Shown: in pieces, positions 9,535-18,720 of the stretch | Numbering within the stretch: position 1 is the stretch's first letter | How the letters are laid out: each line of letters begins with the position of its first letter | From: CAZDDB01 sp963843285 | GTDB taxonomy: Bacteria > Acidobacteriota > HRBIN11 > JAKEFK01 | Assembly: GCA_963843285.1 (NCBI GenBank) | Contig: CAWJJO010000002.1 | Location: 186,001-250,000, forward strand | Direction: 5' to 3' | DNA length: 64,000 nucleotides | Notes under the pieces: generated by a model | What the model saw: only the letters and a program-made list of their open reading frames with translations | Database searches by the model: none | What the model was told of the DNA's origin: nothing | Program-made: the position numbers and the translations under genes

Positions 9535-10740
9535 ATGACGATTGAAACATCGAAGGAAAACCAGAATGTGTTGCAGGAACAGTACGATTTTTCGTTGGTT
9601 CTGGGAGGTCCGCTCTATCAGCTTTTGCGACGATCTCATCTCACAGGGGATGCCCTGGATCACGTGCGCCGCAGGATGGTGGCGATTATCGTATTGACCT
9701 GGTTACCGCTGCTGATTTTTTCCGTATTGCAAGGACTCGCCTGGAGCGGGGCGAAACTCCCATTCCTCTACGATTTTGATTCGCACTGCCGTTTTCTAGT
9801 AGCTTTGCCGCTTCTGATTTATGCCGAGTTAATGGTGCATGTCCGGATGCGCGGTATCGTGCGCCAGTTCCTGGATCGAAATCTTATTCCGCAAACGCAA
9901 CGCGATCGTTTTTTTGCCATTCTTCAATCTGCCGGCCGGCTTCGGAACTCGATTGTCGCGGAGATTCTGTTGATTGCCTTCGTCTACGGCGTGGGAGTCA
10001 ATTACATCTGGCGCAACGTGATGTCGGTGCAGGGCGAGACATGGTACACGTCTCCTGCGGCTGGAGGGGGAACATCGTTTGCGCGGTTGTGGTACGTTTA
10101 TGTCAGTCTGCCGTTTTTCCAATTCGTCCTTCTTCGCTGGTATTTTCGCATGGTTGTATGGACGCGTTTTCTTTGGCAGGTCTCTCGTTTGGACTTGCGC
10201 CTTGTCCCAACGCACCCCGACCTTTCTGGTGGACTGGGCTTTCTTGCCGCTACAGTTTACGCTTTTATCCCGCTCTTGCTGGCCCACAGCGTGCTATTTT
10301 CCGGCACCATTGCAAACTGGATCTTTTACGAAGGCGGAAAGCTACCGCAGTACAAATTGGAGATCTTAGCAGTGGTGGCCCTTGCAGTATTTGTGGTGTT
10401 GGGGCCGCTGCTTGTGTTTGCTGGGTGCTTATCAAATGCTAGACGGAAGGGCCTCGGAGAATACGGGACGTTCGCCCAGCGCTACGTGCGCGAGTTCGAC
10501 AACAAGTGGTTGCGAGGCGGCGCGCCCGAAGGAGAGGCATTAATCGGCTCGGCCGATATTCAATCGCTGGCGGATCTGAACAACAGCTTCGATGTCATCC
10601 GCAGCATGCACATCGTTCCTTTCACCAAGGAGACGATCTTTCAGCTAGCGGTCATTACACTGATTCCTTTTCTACCGCTCACCCTAACGATGATTTCGGT
10701 GGAACAGTTGATTGACAAAATTCTGGGCGCGGTGTTCTGA
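9535..10740 (+). CDS. Polytopic membrane protein of unknown function
   Basis: A 401-residue protein with about seven hydrophobic stretches (near 50-72, 86-104, 142-160, 186-206, 240-262, 272-298 and 370-392) and no signal peptide. A ribosome site (AAGGAG) precedes the ATG. Conserved-looking features are a charged loop after the second membrane segment (MRGIVRQFLDRN) and a soluble stretch near residues 300-360. I cannot place it in a named family. It lies about 120 bp upstream of another many-membrane-segment protein on the same strand, so the two may be co-expressed. Confidence 0.75.
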   Translation: MTIETSKENQNVLQEQYDFSLVLGGPLYQLLRRSHLTGDALDHVRRRMVAIIVLTWLPLLIFSVLQGLAWSGAKLPFLYDFDSHCRFLVALPLLIYAELMVHVRMRGIVRQFLDRNLIPQTQRDRFFAILQSAGRLRNSIVAEILLIAFVYGVGVNYIWRNVMSVQGETWYTSPAAGGGTSFARLWYVYVSLPFFQFVLLRWYFRMVVWTRFLWQVSRLDLRLVPTHPDLSGGLGFLAATVYAFIPLLLAHSVLFSGTIANWIFYEGGKLPQYKLEILAVVALAVFVVLGPLLVFAGCLSNARRKGLGEYGTFAQRYVREFDNKWLRGGAPEGEALIGSADIQSLADLNNSFDVIRSMHIVPFTKETIFQLAVITLIPFLPLTLTMISVEQLIDKILGAVF

Positions 10741-10862
10741 TCAACCGACTGGACTGACATTTCGTCACTTTGACGGTACGAAACGTCGCAAACGGCACTT
10801 GTCCACGCCGTAAGTACAGTGGCATGCCGTATGCTGCCTCGTGGGGACAGCGATTCGTTGCT

Positions 10863-12500
10863 ATGGGACGGCAAGATACGATCGATCCAACTGATATTCA
10901 GAAAATCCTCGAACAATTGGGCCTGCTTCTCCAGCGAGTGGAACGGTTGGAAAAGTACCTGGGAATTCCATATCAGCCCGGCCAGATTGCGCCATTGCAG
11001 GCGGATACAGAGGAGAGAGGAACCCGCCTTGAGCTGAACATCGGCGAGTATGGATTGGCGTGGGCTGGAAGCATCATTCTTTTTCTCGGAATTATTTTCC
11101 TCACACTCTATACCTACCGTCAGGGACACATTCTGGCCGCGAATTCACTGGCCTATGCCACAGCAGGGATACTTTTTTTCATGTCGCGGCTCTGGCGCAA
11201 GAGCATACCGCACTTATCTCGATTGATGGCGGCAGGCACAACAGTTCTTCTTTTTTATTCAACGACACGTTTGCATTTTGTCACGGAAACTCCGGTCATC
11301 GGGAATGCATTTGCCGTGGTCGCTCTTTTGATACCGATCGTCCTGTTTCAATTCTACTTGGCTCTGAGTTATGACTTTGCGCCCTTTGCCGTACTTGCAG
11401 TTCTGCTGGGCATGATTACGGCTCTTCTGGCAGATCAATTGATTTTTACATTCGTTCTGGTTTCAGTTGTTCTGGGGACAGCGGTCTTCCTTGCCATTCG
11501 GAGGTCATGGAGTCTGGTTCCGCTGGTGGCTGTATTCCTTGCATATGGAACTCATTTGCTGTGGCTGTTCAATAATCCATTCGCAGGTCATCCGATTCAG
11601 ATTTCCGGGAATCGCGACTCGAGCATTCCCTTTTTGTTTTTATGCACCGCAATCTACAGTGTTCCATTGATTTTCAATAAGAAAGCTTTGGTGACTCATC
11701 CATTGACGATTGTCACTCTGATTATGAATTGTTTCCTGTTTTCCGCGTTGACCGGACTGGAGGCGTTCACTTACTCACCGGCAAGAGTTCCGCTGATCAC
11801 ACTTCTTGCTGCGGGACTTCTTGTTGCGTGTTCCGTTCTTCAGTGGCATAGAACCCGTTTCCAGTTGCCGGCCGCGGTGTTTGCTACATTCGGCTTCATG
11901 GACCTAAGCATCTCTATAGCCAGTCACGAATCTTTTCCGCAAGCATTTGTCTGGCTTGCTCTGCAGAGTTTACTGGTTCTCTCTATGTCTCTATGGTTCC
12001 GTTCCAAGGTTCTGGTTGTAGTCAACAGTGTCATCTACAGCGGTATCCTGCTGACATACTTGGTCATTTCTCCTGTATCACACCTTGCAAACTTTACGTT
12101 CGCGATTGTGGCTCTCATCAGCGCGCGTATTCTAAATTGGCAAAAGGAACGTTTAACACTTCAAACTGGAATTCTGCGAAACGTGTATTTGGGCATCGCC
12201 TTTGTACTGATCCTTTATGGGCTCTACCGGGCAGTTCCAGCACAATATGTGACTCTTTCCTGGACGGCAGCCGCGGCATGCTATTTCTTCCTCAGCTATC
12301 TGCTCAACAACGTGAAATACCGCTGGATGGGCACGCTTGCGGTGATTGTGACTGTGGTCTATCTGCTGGTCGTGGACTTACCGCGCCTTCATATGACTTA
12401 CCGCATCATTGCTTTTCTTTTTCTGGGAGTTATCGCTCTACTGATTTCACTCTTCTATACAAGGATCAGACATCTGCTCAGCACGCGACACTCTCCATAG
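10863..12500 (+). CDS. Large polytopic membrane protein (DUF2339-like), N-terminal coiled coil
   Basis: Read from the ATG at 10863 (MGRQDTIDPTDIQ), this is a 545-residue protein. A short amphipathic or coiled-coil start (IQKILEQLGLLLQRVERLEKY) is followed by roughly 16-18 membrane helices to the C-terminus. This architecture resembles DUF2339 proteins of unknown role. An open frame extends upstream to 10770, but that extension looks non-coding and the ribosome site is weak at both starts. No catalytic motif was seen. Confidence 0.7.
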   Translation: MGRQDTIDPTDIQKILEQLGLLLQRVERLEKYLGIPYQPGQIAPLQADTEERGTRLELNIGEYGLAWAGSIILFLGIIFLTLYTYRQGHILAANSLAYATAGILFFMSRLWRKSIPHLSRLMAAGTTVLLFYSTTRLHFVTETPVIGNAFAVVALLIPIVLFQFYLALSYDFAPFAVLAVLLGMITALLADQLIFTFVLVSVVLGTAVFLAIRRSWSLVPLVAVFLAYGTHLLWLFNNPFAGHPIQISGNRDSSIPFLFLCTAIYSVPLIFNKKALVTHPLTIVTLIMNCFLFSALTGLEAFTYSPARVPLITLLAAGLLVACSVLQWHRTRFQLPAAVFATFGFMDLSISIASHESFPQAFVWLALQSLLVLSMSLWFRSKVLVVVNSVIYSGILLTYLVISPVSHLANFTFAIVALISARILNWQKERLTLQTGILRNVYLGIAFVLILYGLYRAVPAQYVTLSWTAAAACYFFLSYLLNNVKYRWMGTLAVIVTVVYLLVVDLPRLHMTYRIIAFLFLGVIALLISLFYTRIRHLLSTRHSP

Positions 12501-12512
12501 TGTGTGCGGGAT

Positions 12513-14453
12513 CTATCGTAGCCGGACCACATGAATGGATTCCAGCGCCTGTAAGTATTCTGCAACAGCATCCAGCGACACGGGGCCGTACGCGCCTGTA
12601 AGCATGTCGCGAATCTCTTTCACCGTACGTCGTCCGTCTACAAAGTTCAAAACTTCATACTCCAAAATCTCCGCATTCTCCAGCGTCCGAAGTTTTAGTG
12701 TCTTTGCTTTTTCATATCCATAGTGATCATTGAGGTAGTTGTACCCGAAGATTTCCATCGGCCCTTTCACGTTCGGATCCCGCTGATAGACTGCGGAGGT
12801 TGTCCCGCCAGTTTCCGGCAAGCTCTGTTCCGCGGACCCGTTCAAAGAATTCGTAACGCGTTGTTCGTACCACAGGCGAAATGTTTCAATGCATGCAGCG
12901 TCAGCGGCGTTCAGGCTCATACTTCTTTTGATTGCAGCAGCGCTCCTCCGGAGAGCGGCGGCTTTCACAATCGTGGAAACGTACGAGGCATCGCTCTGCT
13001 GGAAATTTGCCAGAAAATGGGCGATGACCGCTCCCAGAAATGCTGCGCGCTTCAACTTGGTGGAGTCGATGTTTGCCGCGACATCGAAGTTTGTATGGAT
13101 GTATCGATCGGGCCAGTCATTAAAATAGATCGCGGGAATTCCGAATGAGGATTCCGCGTAAATTTCATGATCGCTTCCCATGCTGAATGGAGCGAAGACC
13201 GCTCCCAACGCCTCCTTGCCGCCTTCCGCTGCAACCAGGGGGTAATCCGCGGATCCGGTATCCGCGAATTTTGCGGTTTGCTCGTTCACAAATTCTCCGA
13301 CAAAATCCGCAACGTCGAAGATGAAGGAGGGCCTGCTGGCGGGTCCGCGCGTGATGTGAAAAACGGCTTTTGTTCCCGGGCCGCCGCCAACCATGTCCAT
13401 ATGGATGGCGCTTTTGATTTGCGCTTTGATTTCGGGACGCGAAGTCAAAAATGTCATCGTGCCTTCTATTTCGGGAGGCCAGATAAAACGCAACGTTCGC
13501 GCCGGTCGCTGAATTTTTCCTTCGTCGATCAATTTTGTGAAACTGCGTGCCACTTCCAGAATCGTTGCGCAGCCGCTTGCGTTATCGTTTGCGCCTGGTC
13601 GTGGATGATCGAGATGACAACTGAAAACAATCTCCTCATTTTTCAAAACCGGATCGGCGCCCGGGATTGTTGCCGTGAGTACTTGATACGATCCCTCATG
13701 CTGACCTGCAACAACCTTCGCGTGGAGGGAGATTTGCTCGCCCGTTTGCAGTCTTGTTTGAAAGCTGCGAGCCTGCTTCAGGGAAATCATGAAGGCGAAC
13801 GTCGGGTTCTGATTGAAGGAGCCCGCATGACCCCACCGCACAAGATTTTCGTCCTCACCCCACCAGGCGGTCTTCTGATTTTGCGCATAGCTGATGATTC
13901 CTGCGGCGCCAAACCGGTTAACAGCGTACGGTACGACGGCCTCGACCTGTTCTGAAACGAGCACAAGGTGTCCGCGAACTTCCTTGCCGGCGTAGTCTGC
14001 TTCCGATGTCCCTGCGCCCACGTCCACAAGCGTTGCGGTTACCTCCGCGCTCTCACTATCCTGTGCAAGAGACAGAGGCATCGCATCCCAACTGGCCAAC
14101 CGGGTCTGGGGTTTTCCATCCTTCATTTCCCATAATTCGGCGAAATCTGCGTCCCATGGTTTCCTGGAGCGTTGCGTTCCATAAAATATTTTTCCATCCG
14201 CAGGGAACTGTTCGATCTTCACGTTCTGAATTCCGTATTTGCGCAGCTCGCCGGCAACGAACTCCGCTGCAGCCTGGAAGCCTCGTGAGCCGCGCATTCG
14301 GTGTTGCCGGGTCAGAAATTCCAAATTCCGTTTCGCAAGTTCTCCGGAAATTTCCTGGCTGAATGGCTTCCATACGGACACATCCAGTAAATCTGCAGCC
14401 TGACAGGACACTGCGAAGACAAAAGTCACCAAAAGAAGTTTTACCCATTTCAT
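12513..14453 (-). CDS. M28 family zinc peptidase with PA-like insert, secreted
   Basis: A 646-residue exported aminopeptidase-type protein. The N-terminal signal peptide MKWVKLLLVTFVFAVSCQA fixes the start at 14453. Residues about 135-235 resemble a protease-associated insert. The M28 core follows, with the metal ligands in SCHLDHPRPGANDNASG (His280, Asp290) and further acidic ligands in PPEIEGTMTF, HMDMVGGGPG and GSDHEIYAES. The last 90 residues (NAEILEYEVLNFVDG...) look like a PqqD/winged-helix add-on. It is convergent with the membrane-protein gene to its left, with 12 bp between the stops. Confidence 0.88.
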   Translation of the reverse strand: MKWVKLLLVTFVFAVSCQAADLLDVSVWKPFSQEISGELAKRNLEFLTRQHRMRGSRGFQAAAEFVAGELRKYGIQNVKIEQFPADGKIFYGTQRSRKPWDADFAELWEMKDGKPQTRLASWDAMPLSLAQDSESAEVTATLVDVGAGTSEADYAGKEVRGHLVLVSEQVEAVVPYAVNRFGAAGIISYAQNQKTAWWGEDENLVRWGHAGSFNQNPTFAFMISLKQARSFQTRLQTGEQISLHAKVVAGQHEGSYQVLTATIPGADPVLKNEEIVFSCHLDHPRPGANDNASGCATILEVARSFTKLIDEGKIQRPARTLRFIWPPEIEGTMTFLTSRPEIKAQIKSAIHMDMVGGGPGTKAVFHITRGPASRPSFIFDVADFVGEFVNEQTAKFADTGSADYPLVAAEGGKEALGAVFAPFSMGSDHEIYAESSFGIPAIYFNDWPDRYIHTNFDVAANIDSTKLKRAAFLGAVIAHFLANFQQSDASYVSTIVKAAALRRSAAAIKRSMSLNAADAACIETFRLWYEQRVTNSLNGSAEQSLPETGGTTSAVYQRDPNVKGPMEIFGYNYLNDHYGYEKAKTLKLRTLENAEILEYEVLNFVDGRRTVKEIRDMLTGAYGPVSLDAVAEYLQALESIHVVRLR

Positions 14454-14502
14454 TCCACTATTTAACCACGAAGCGTTGTTCAGCACTCGTTTACTTGGCT
14501 TG

Positions 14503-14572
14503 TGGAGCGCGGGCTTCCAGCCCGGAGGATGCTTTTCATGACGAGACTTGCGGGCAAGATGCCCACGCTCTA
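14503..14572. repeat. REP-like double palindrome (GGAGCGCGGGC type)
   Basis: Two small hairpins face each other. The left one is GGAGCGCGGGCTTCCAGCCC and the right one is GCGGGCAAGATGCCCACGCTC, whose complement begins GAGCGTGGGC. It sits between the M28 peptidase and the MBL gene. Similar GGAGCGCGGGCTTCCAGCC cores occur at 18013 and near 53545. Confidence 0.6.
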
Positions 14573-14591
14573 GCTAGGAAGAGAAGTTGTC

Positions 14592-15390
14592 TTATCCCGC
14601 CATAGCGATCATTTGCTGGAAAGCTGACTGGTCAGGCCCTATGAACCGGGCCGCTGTTGGCGCGGCGGACAGAAGCTTGCACAGAACATCCAGCATCGCA
14701 GTAGCCTGCGGCAAGTGACTGCTCAGGACTACGGACGGCGAAAGGCTCCTGTATTCTGACAGCGAGGCGCCAAAGAGCATCGGGTCTACCTGGTGTAGCC
14801 ACGGTGAATCCACAACAGCCCATCGGATGAGGCCGTCCCGTAGATCGGCTGCGGGGATCGACTCGGCCGTTTCCGCTGTTTCCTGCAACAGCGCTCCAAA
14901 ACAGTCGGAACTGAAAAGGGCACCTGTTCGCGTATCCAGAAACCCGGTGGTTTCGGGCGCGTCGAAGCAGGGTGGACGTACTGCCATCAATTCGCGATCC
15001 CCGATATTCAACCTCTGTCCCGGATTCAATAAGTAGACGTGCTCCGCCGGAATTTGAAGCAGGCCGAGTTTCCCCAGGCCGAGGAATGTTGTGATGATGG
15101 TGGCCCTGGGCGCCTCTTCGAGTACCACCCGAAGGTTGCCGACATGATCCGCATCGATATGCGTGAGCCAGATCCAGCGGAGATCGCGGAGATCCATCAA
15201 AGAGCCAAGGCTGTGCAGGAAATCATCGCGAAGCGCCACAACGCCAGTGTCTACCAGAGACCGGTTGTTCCCCCCGGATCAAAAACGAATTCACGGGCAA
15301 GATTCCCGCGCCGGGAAGTGGATAGTAAGAGACCAGCGCATGGGTATCGGAACTCACGCGCTGCGGTGAAAACATCTGCGGGCTGTTCAT
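14592..15390 (-). pseudogene. MBL-fold metallohydrolase with a frameshift near its N-terminus
   Basis: A GGAGGAC box precedes the ATG at 15390. The first frame gives about 45 residues (ALVSYYPLPGAGILPVNSFL then IRGEQPV) and ends soon after. The rest continues in another frame as LVDTGVVALRDDFLHSL, the metal-binding THIDADHVGN (a His-x-Asp-x-Asp-His variant of the usual HxHxDH), and SSDCFGALLQ to the stop at 14592. An extra two bases around 15268 (GTCTCTGG where GTCCTGG would keep frame) explain the break. It is divergent from a TetR gene with a palindrome between them, so it is the likely target of that regulator. Confidence 0.72.
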
Positions 15391-15412
15391 ATAGTGTCCT
15401 CCATGGATTTAT

Positions 15413-15442
15413 ATTTAAATAAACAGTATTGTTTACTTAAAT
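15413..15442. promoter_or_regulatory. Probable TetR operator palindrome
   Basis: A 30-bp inverted repeat has 13-base arms, ATTTAAATAAACA and TGTTTACTTAAAT, separated by GTAT. Twelve of the 13 arm positions pair. It lies between the divergent MBL and TetR genes. A further half-site (AGTAAACA, 15481-15488) sits directly before the TetR start codon. The arrangement suggests repression of the MBL gene with autoregulation. Confidence 0.7.
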
Positions 15443-15491
15443 ATGATCGTACCGCGCTTGCCGGCACTTGTCAAGTATTCAGTAAACAATT

Positions 15492-16112
15492 ATGATTCAT
15501 GAAATGAAGGTTGCGCGAAAATACCGGATGAAACGCCGGGCCGAAAGCCAGGCCAAAACGCGGGAACGGATTGTGGATGCGGCCATTCATCTGCATGAAA
15601 CTCGCGGAGTGAAGGAAACCACGATCAGTGAGATCGCGGAACGCGCCGGAGTGGAACGCCTCACAGTTTACCGCCACTTTCCTGATGAACTCAGCCTCGT
15701 CCGGGCGTGTTCCGGTCACTGGTTCGAGCTAAATCCGCTTCCGGATACATCCACCTGGGCAGGGATGGCCGACCACGTGGCCAGGACAGAACGCGCGCTC
15801 CTATCGCTCTACATCCACTACAGGCGCACGGAAGCGATGTGGAACAACGCTCTCAGGGATGAATCCGATGTTCCTGCCGTGAAGACGGTGATGAAAGAGG
15901 CGCATGAGTATCTGAAAGCGTTTGTGAAGGATCTGAGCGAAGCATGGAAACCCCAATCGCACCAGCGCGAGATTCTGCAGGCTGCTCTATCTCACAGCGT
16001 CCAGTTCTATACGTGGCAATCTCTGAAGAAGCAGCGCATGAGGGATCCACAGATCGCTCAGCTTATGGTTCTGTTGTTTACGGCTGTTCGAAATTTGCAA
16101 GAAACCCTTTAG
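15492..16112 (+). CDS. TetR/AcrR family transcriptional regulator
   Basis: A 206-residue DNA-binding repressor-type protein. The TetR helix-turn-helix spans about residues 22-68, with RERIVDAAIHLHETRGVKET and TISEIAERAGVERLTVYRHF. The remainder is a helical ligand-binding domain of unknown effector. No good ribosome site is seen, and a second in-frame ATG lies at 15504, so the exact start is uncertain. A palindromic operator lies in the 100-bp gap to the divergent metallohydrolase gene, which is the natural regulatory target. Confidence 0.9.
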   Translation: MIHEMKVARKYRMKRRAESQAKTRERIVDAAIHLHETRGVKETTISEIAERAGVERLTVYRHFPDELSLVRACSGHWFELNPLPDTSTWAGMADHVARTERALLSLYIHYRRTEAMWNNALRDESDVPAVKTVMKEAHEYLKAFVKDLSEAWKPQSHQREILQAALSHSVQFYTWQSLKKQRMRDPQIAQLMVLLFTAVRNLQETL

Positions 16113-16142
16113 AGGGCAACAACCGCGGGTTACAATAGAGCC

Positions 16143-17378
16143 ATGAACATTCTGGTTCTAAACTGCGGCAGTTCATCGCTGAAATTCCAGATCATAGAAA
16201 CGGATCTGGATTTGATCGAAAAGAGCGCAGACCGCCGGCTTGCCAGGGGATTGATCGAACGAATCGGCAGCCAGGCTCTTGTGACGATTCAGGCCGGGAA
16301 TGATCCGCCGCTCAAGGAAGCAACGTCTCTCCGGGATCACCATGCAGCTCTGGATTACGTGGTGCGATGGATCATCTCCCCCGATTCTGACATCAGCAAC
16401 ATTCAGTCTCTGGGAGACATCCATGCGATCGGACACCGTGTCGTGCACGGAGCGGAAAAATTTCAAGCGTCTGTGATCATTACAGATGAAGTGATGAAGG
16501 GGATTGAAGATTGTATCGAGCTTGCCCCGTTGCATAATCCAGCCAACTTGAAAGGAATTCAGGCAGCCCGGCGTTTGTTTGGACTGGGTGTGCCCCAGGT
16601 AGCAGTATTCGACACGGCATTTCATTCCACGATGCCGGAAGTCTCATATCTGTATGCGATTCCCTACCAGTTTTACCGCCGCTACCGGATCCGGCGATAT
16701 GGATTTCATGGCACATCGCACCGTTATGTTGCATACCGGTATCGCCAGATCATGGGGACGAAGCGGGAAGAAACGAACATCATTACCTTGCATCTTGGGA
16801 ACGGCTGTTCCGCGTGCGCGATCAAGAACGGCAATTCTCTGGATACTTCGATGGGACTTACTCCGTTGGAAGGTCTGGTGATGGGAACACGCGCAGGGGA
16901 TCTGGACCCCGGTGTGATCGAATACATCTCTCACAAGGAAGGGATGTCGCTTGACGAAATCGATACTTTATTGAACAAACAATCCGGGTTGCTGGGACTA
17001 TCCGGATTGACCAACGATATGCGCGAGCTGATTGAGGAAGAGTGGGAAAAACAGGACCGTCGCGCCAAGCTGGCGATTGATATTTTTTGTCGACGGGTGA
17101 AAAAGTACATTGGGGCCTACCTGGCGGAAATGGATGGCGCCGATGCCCTCGTGTTTACCGGCGGAATCGGAGAAAACTCACCGCTGATTCGTCAGCGTAT
17201 TTGCGCCGATCTGGGATGGCTTGGAGTGGAGTTGGATGAAACTCTGAACAATCAGGTTTCGGGAGACAAGGAAGCATCGATCGGGAAGGCTTCCGCAAGG
17301 TTGAAAGTGTTTGTCATTCCAACCAACGAAGAATTGCTGATCGCGCGCGATACCGTGCGCTGCATTCAAAAATCGTAG
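16143..17378 (+). CDS. ackA: Acetate kinase
   Basis: A 411-residue ASKHA-fold kinase that interconverts acetate plus ATP with acetyl phosphate plus ADP. Motifs in order are NCGSSSLKF at the N-terminus, GHRVVHGAEKF, the catalytic-Asp region VAVFDTAFHST, RRYGFHGTSHRYV, TLHLGNGCSA and the adenosine-binding FTGGIGENSPLIR near residue 340. The length is standard for AckA. No phosphotransacetylase gene is adjacent. It is followed after 14 bp by a small DUF4404 gene, and the two are probably co-transcribed. Confidence 0.95.
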   Translation: MNILVLNCGSSSLKFQIIETDLDLIEKSADRRLARGLIERIGSQALVTIQAGNDPPLKEATSLRDHHAALDYVVRWIISPDSDISNIQSLGDIHAIGHRVVHGAEKFQASVIITDEVMKGIEDCIELAPLHNPANLKGIQAARRLFGLGVPQVAVFDTAFHSTMPEVSYLYAIPYQFYRRYRIRRYGFHGTSHRYVAYRYRQIMGTKREETNIITLHLGNGCSACAIKNGNSLDTSMGLTPLEGLVMGTRAGDLDPGVIEYISHKEGMSLDEIDTLLNKQSGLLGLSGLTNDMRELIEEEWEKQDRRAKLAIDIFCRRVKKYIGAYLAEMDGADALVFTGGIGENSPLIRQRICADLGWLGVELDETLNNQVSGDKEASIGKASARLKVFVIPTNEELLIARDTVRCIQKS

Positions 17379-17392
17379 AGGGAGAAGAAACG

Positions 17393-17725
17393 ATGATCCG
17401 TGAAACACTTCAGCAAGTTCAAGCAAAAATCGAGAATTCCGATTCGCTAAAGAGCGAAAGCAAGATGGAATTACTCAATCTTCTCTCGGCGTTGCAAACC
17501 GAAATCGAGAACCTTTCCAAAACAGATGTGGATCATGCGGAAAGCATTGTGAGCTTAGCTCAGGTAAGCGCCCACGAATCAACGCGAAAAGAGAAAAACC
17601 CCCGGCTCCACAAGCTTTCGCTGGAGGCGCTGGCTGCGAGCGTCGAAGGATTTGACGCTTCCCATCCACGGCTCGTTCAGCTCATCAACTCGATTTGTAC
17701 TTCGCTATCGAATCTTGGAATTTGA
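17393..17725 (+). CDS. DUF4404 family small helical protein
   Basis: A 110-residue, mostly helical protein (IRETLQQVQAKIENSDSL at the start, SLEALAASVEGFDASHPRLV near the end) that matches the DUF4404 pattern. The function of this family is unknown. It follows ackA closely behind a GGGAG ribosome site. No membrane segment or catalytic motif was seen. The 318-bp stretch after it contains only an inverted repeat and a half REP-like core. Confidence 0.8.
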   Translation: MIRETLQQVQAKIENSDSLKSESKMELLNLLSALQTEIENLSKTDVDHAESIVSLAQVSAHESTRKEKNPRLHKLSLEALAASVEGFDASHPRLVQLINSICTSLSNLGI

Positions 17726-17791
17726 AGATCTCAAAAAAAAGACGGCAAGTCGAAGGCCAGCTCTTTGCGGCTGTTGGCTCAAAAGTATTGA

Positions 17792-17873
17792 TCACCTTAA
17801 GCTAAAGGCCGGGTGTTATCGCCATTAGCTTCTCGCTCGTGTTGTCACCACGGGGCGTTTAGTCTTAAGGTGA
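17792..17873. repeat. Inverted-repeat element between convergent genes
   Basis: TCACCTTAAGCTAA (17792-17805) and TTAGTCTTAAGGTGA (17859-17873) pair with one bulged base and enclose about 53 bp. The pair sits in the gap between DUF4404 (+) and the TrpF-like gene (-). It could be a bidirectional terminator or a very small mobile element. Confidence 0.5.
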
Positions 17874-18043
17874 ATCCCCTTTCAAGCTTTTCTTCTGCTT
17901 GACGTCCATGATGAACATGTGCAAAGAGCATGCCGTCTCGACCAGAGGAGACGGTGCGATTGGTCATTGGATAAATTGTCAGCGGACTGCCAAAATGGAA
18001 CACGCCCAGGCTCCTAGCTGGAGCGCGAGCTTCCAGCCGGTGA

Positions 18044-18709
18044 TCATCGCGCGGTTGTTGCAGCGTGAACAAATCTGTTGATCTTCTCTATATCCTTTTT
18101 GTGACTTCCGGTTTTATCGGTTTTTGTTTTTGAATCAACACCGGCAGGGCGGACTTGCCTGATCGCATCCGCCACATTTTCGGGTCCCAAACCGCCGGCC
18201 AGAATTACCGGTATGCTCACGGATGCGACTATTTTCTTGCTGATTCTCCAATCGTGCGTCGCACCTGTTGCGCCAACCTGATTGTCCTCTTTCCTGTAAC
18301 TGTCCAACAGCAGATAATCGGCGATCCCATCATAGCTTTTCGCCAGCTCGATACTTTCCTTTGAAATTACAGGGATGCTTCTCATGATCCGGATGCCCGG
18401 AAATCTTTTTTTCAGCTCAACGACATCTTTCGGTGAAAGAGATTCCGGAAGAGTGCCGAGATGTAGAATGTCCGGCTGTAATTGCGCCGCGATCTCTTCA
18501 ATCGCTTTTCTGTCGCGGGATAATGTTAAGGCTACCTTCTTTGATGTACTTGGTATGGCCTCTAATATGGGCATTGCATTCTGGATCGTGATCTCTCTAG
18601 GAAACTCTCCATTTCCTACCAATACTCCAACGTGATGAACGCCTGCTCCGGCAACTTTCACCGCTTCCGCAGGAGTTCCAATCTCGTAAATCTGAATCAG
18701 CATGCTCAT
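18044..18709 (-). CDS. Phosphoribosylanthranilate isomerase (TrpF)-like barrel protein
   Basis: A 221-residue TIM barrel of the PRAI family. The N-terminal strand (MLIQIYEIGTPAEAVKVAGA) aligns with the TrpF start, but the usual K-I-C-G motif with its catalytic Cys is absent. The later Asp strand YLLLDSYRK, the GATGATHDW loop (canonical GGTG-type) and the phosphate-binding VILAGGLGPENV are present. No other trp gene lies nearby. Either it is a divergent isomerase or it has been recruited to another sugar-phosphate reaction, so I do not assign trpF. Confidence 0.72.
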   Translation of the reverse strand: MSMLIQIYEIGTPAEAVKVAGAGVHHVGVLVGNGEFPREITIQNAMPILEAIPSTSKKVALTLSRDRKAIEEIAAQLQPDILHLGTLPESLSPKDVVELKKRFPGIRIMRSIPVISKESIELAKSYDGIADYLLLDSYRKEDNQVGATGATHDWRISKKIVASVSIPVILAGGLGPENVADAIRQVRPAGVDSKTKTDKTGSHKKDIEKINRFVHAATTAR

Positions 18710-18720
18710 TCATCATGTAA

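Noticed and set aside
10770..10862. N-terminal extension of the DUF2339-like protein
   Set aside because: The 31 extra residues look random and have no better ribosome site, so the later start was used although certainty is low.
17845..18072. 75-codon open frame on the minus strand next to the TrpF-like gene
   Set aside because: It runs through the inverted repeat and the REP-like core, lacks a ribosome site and resembles nothing known.
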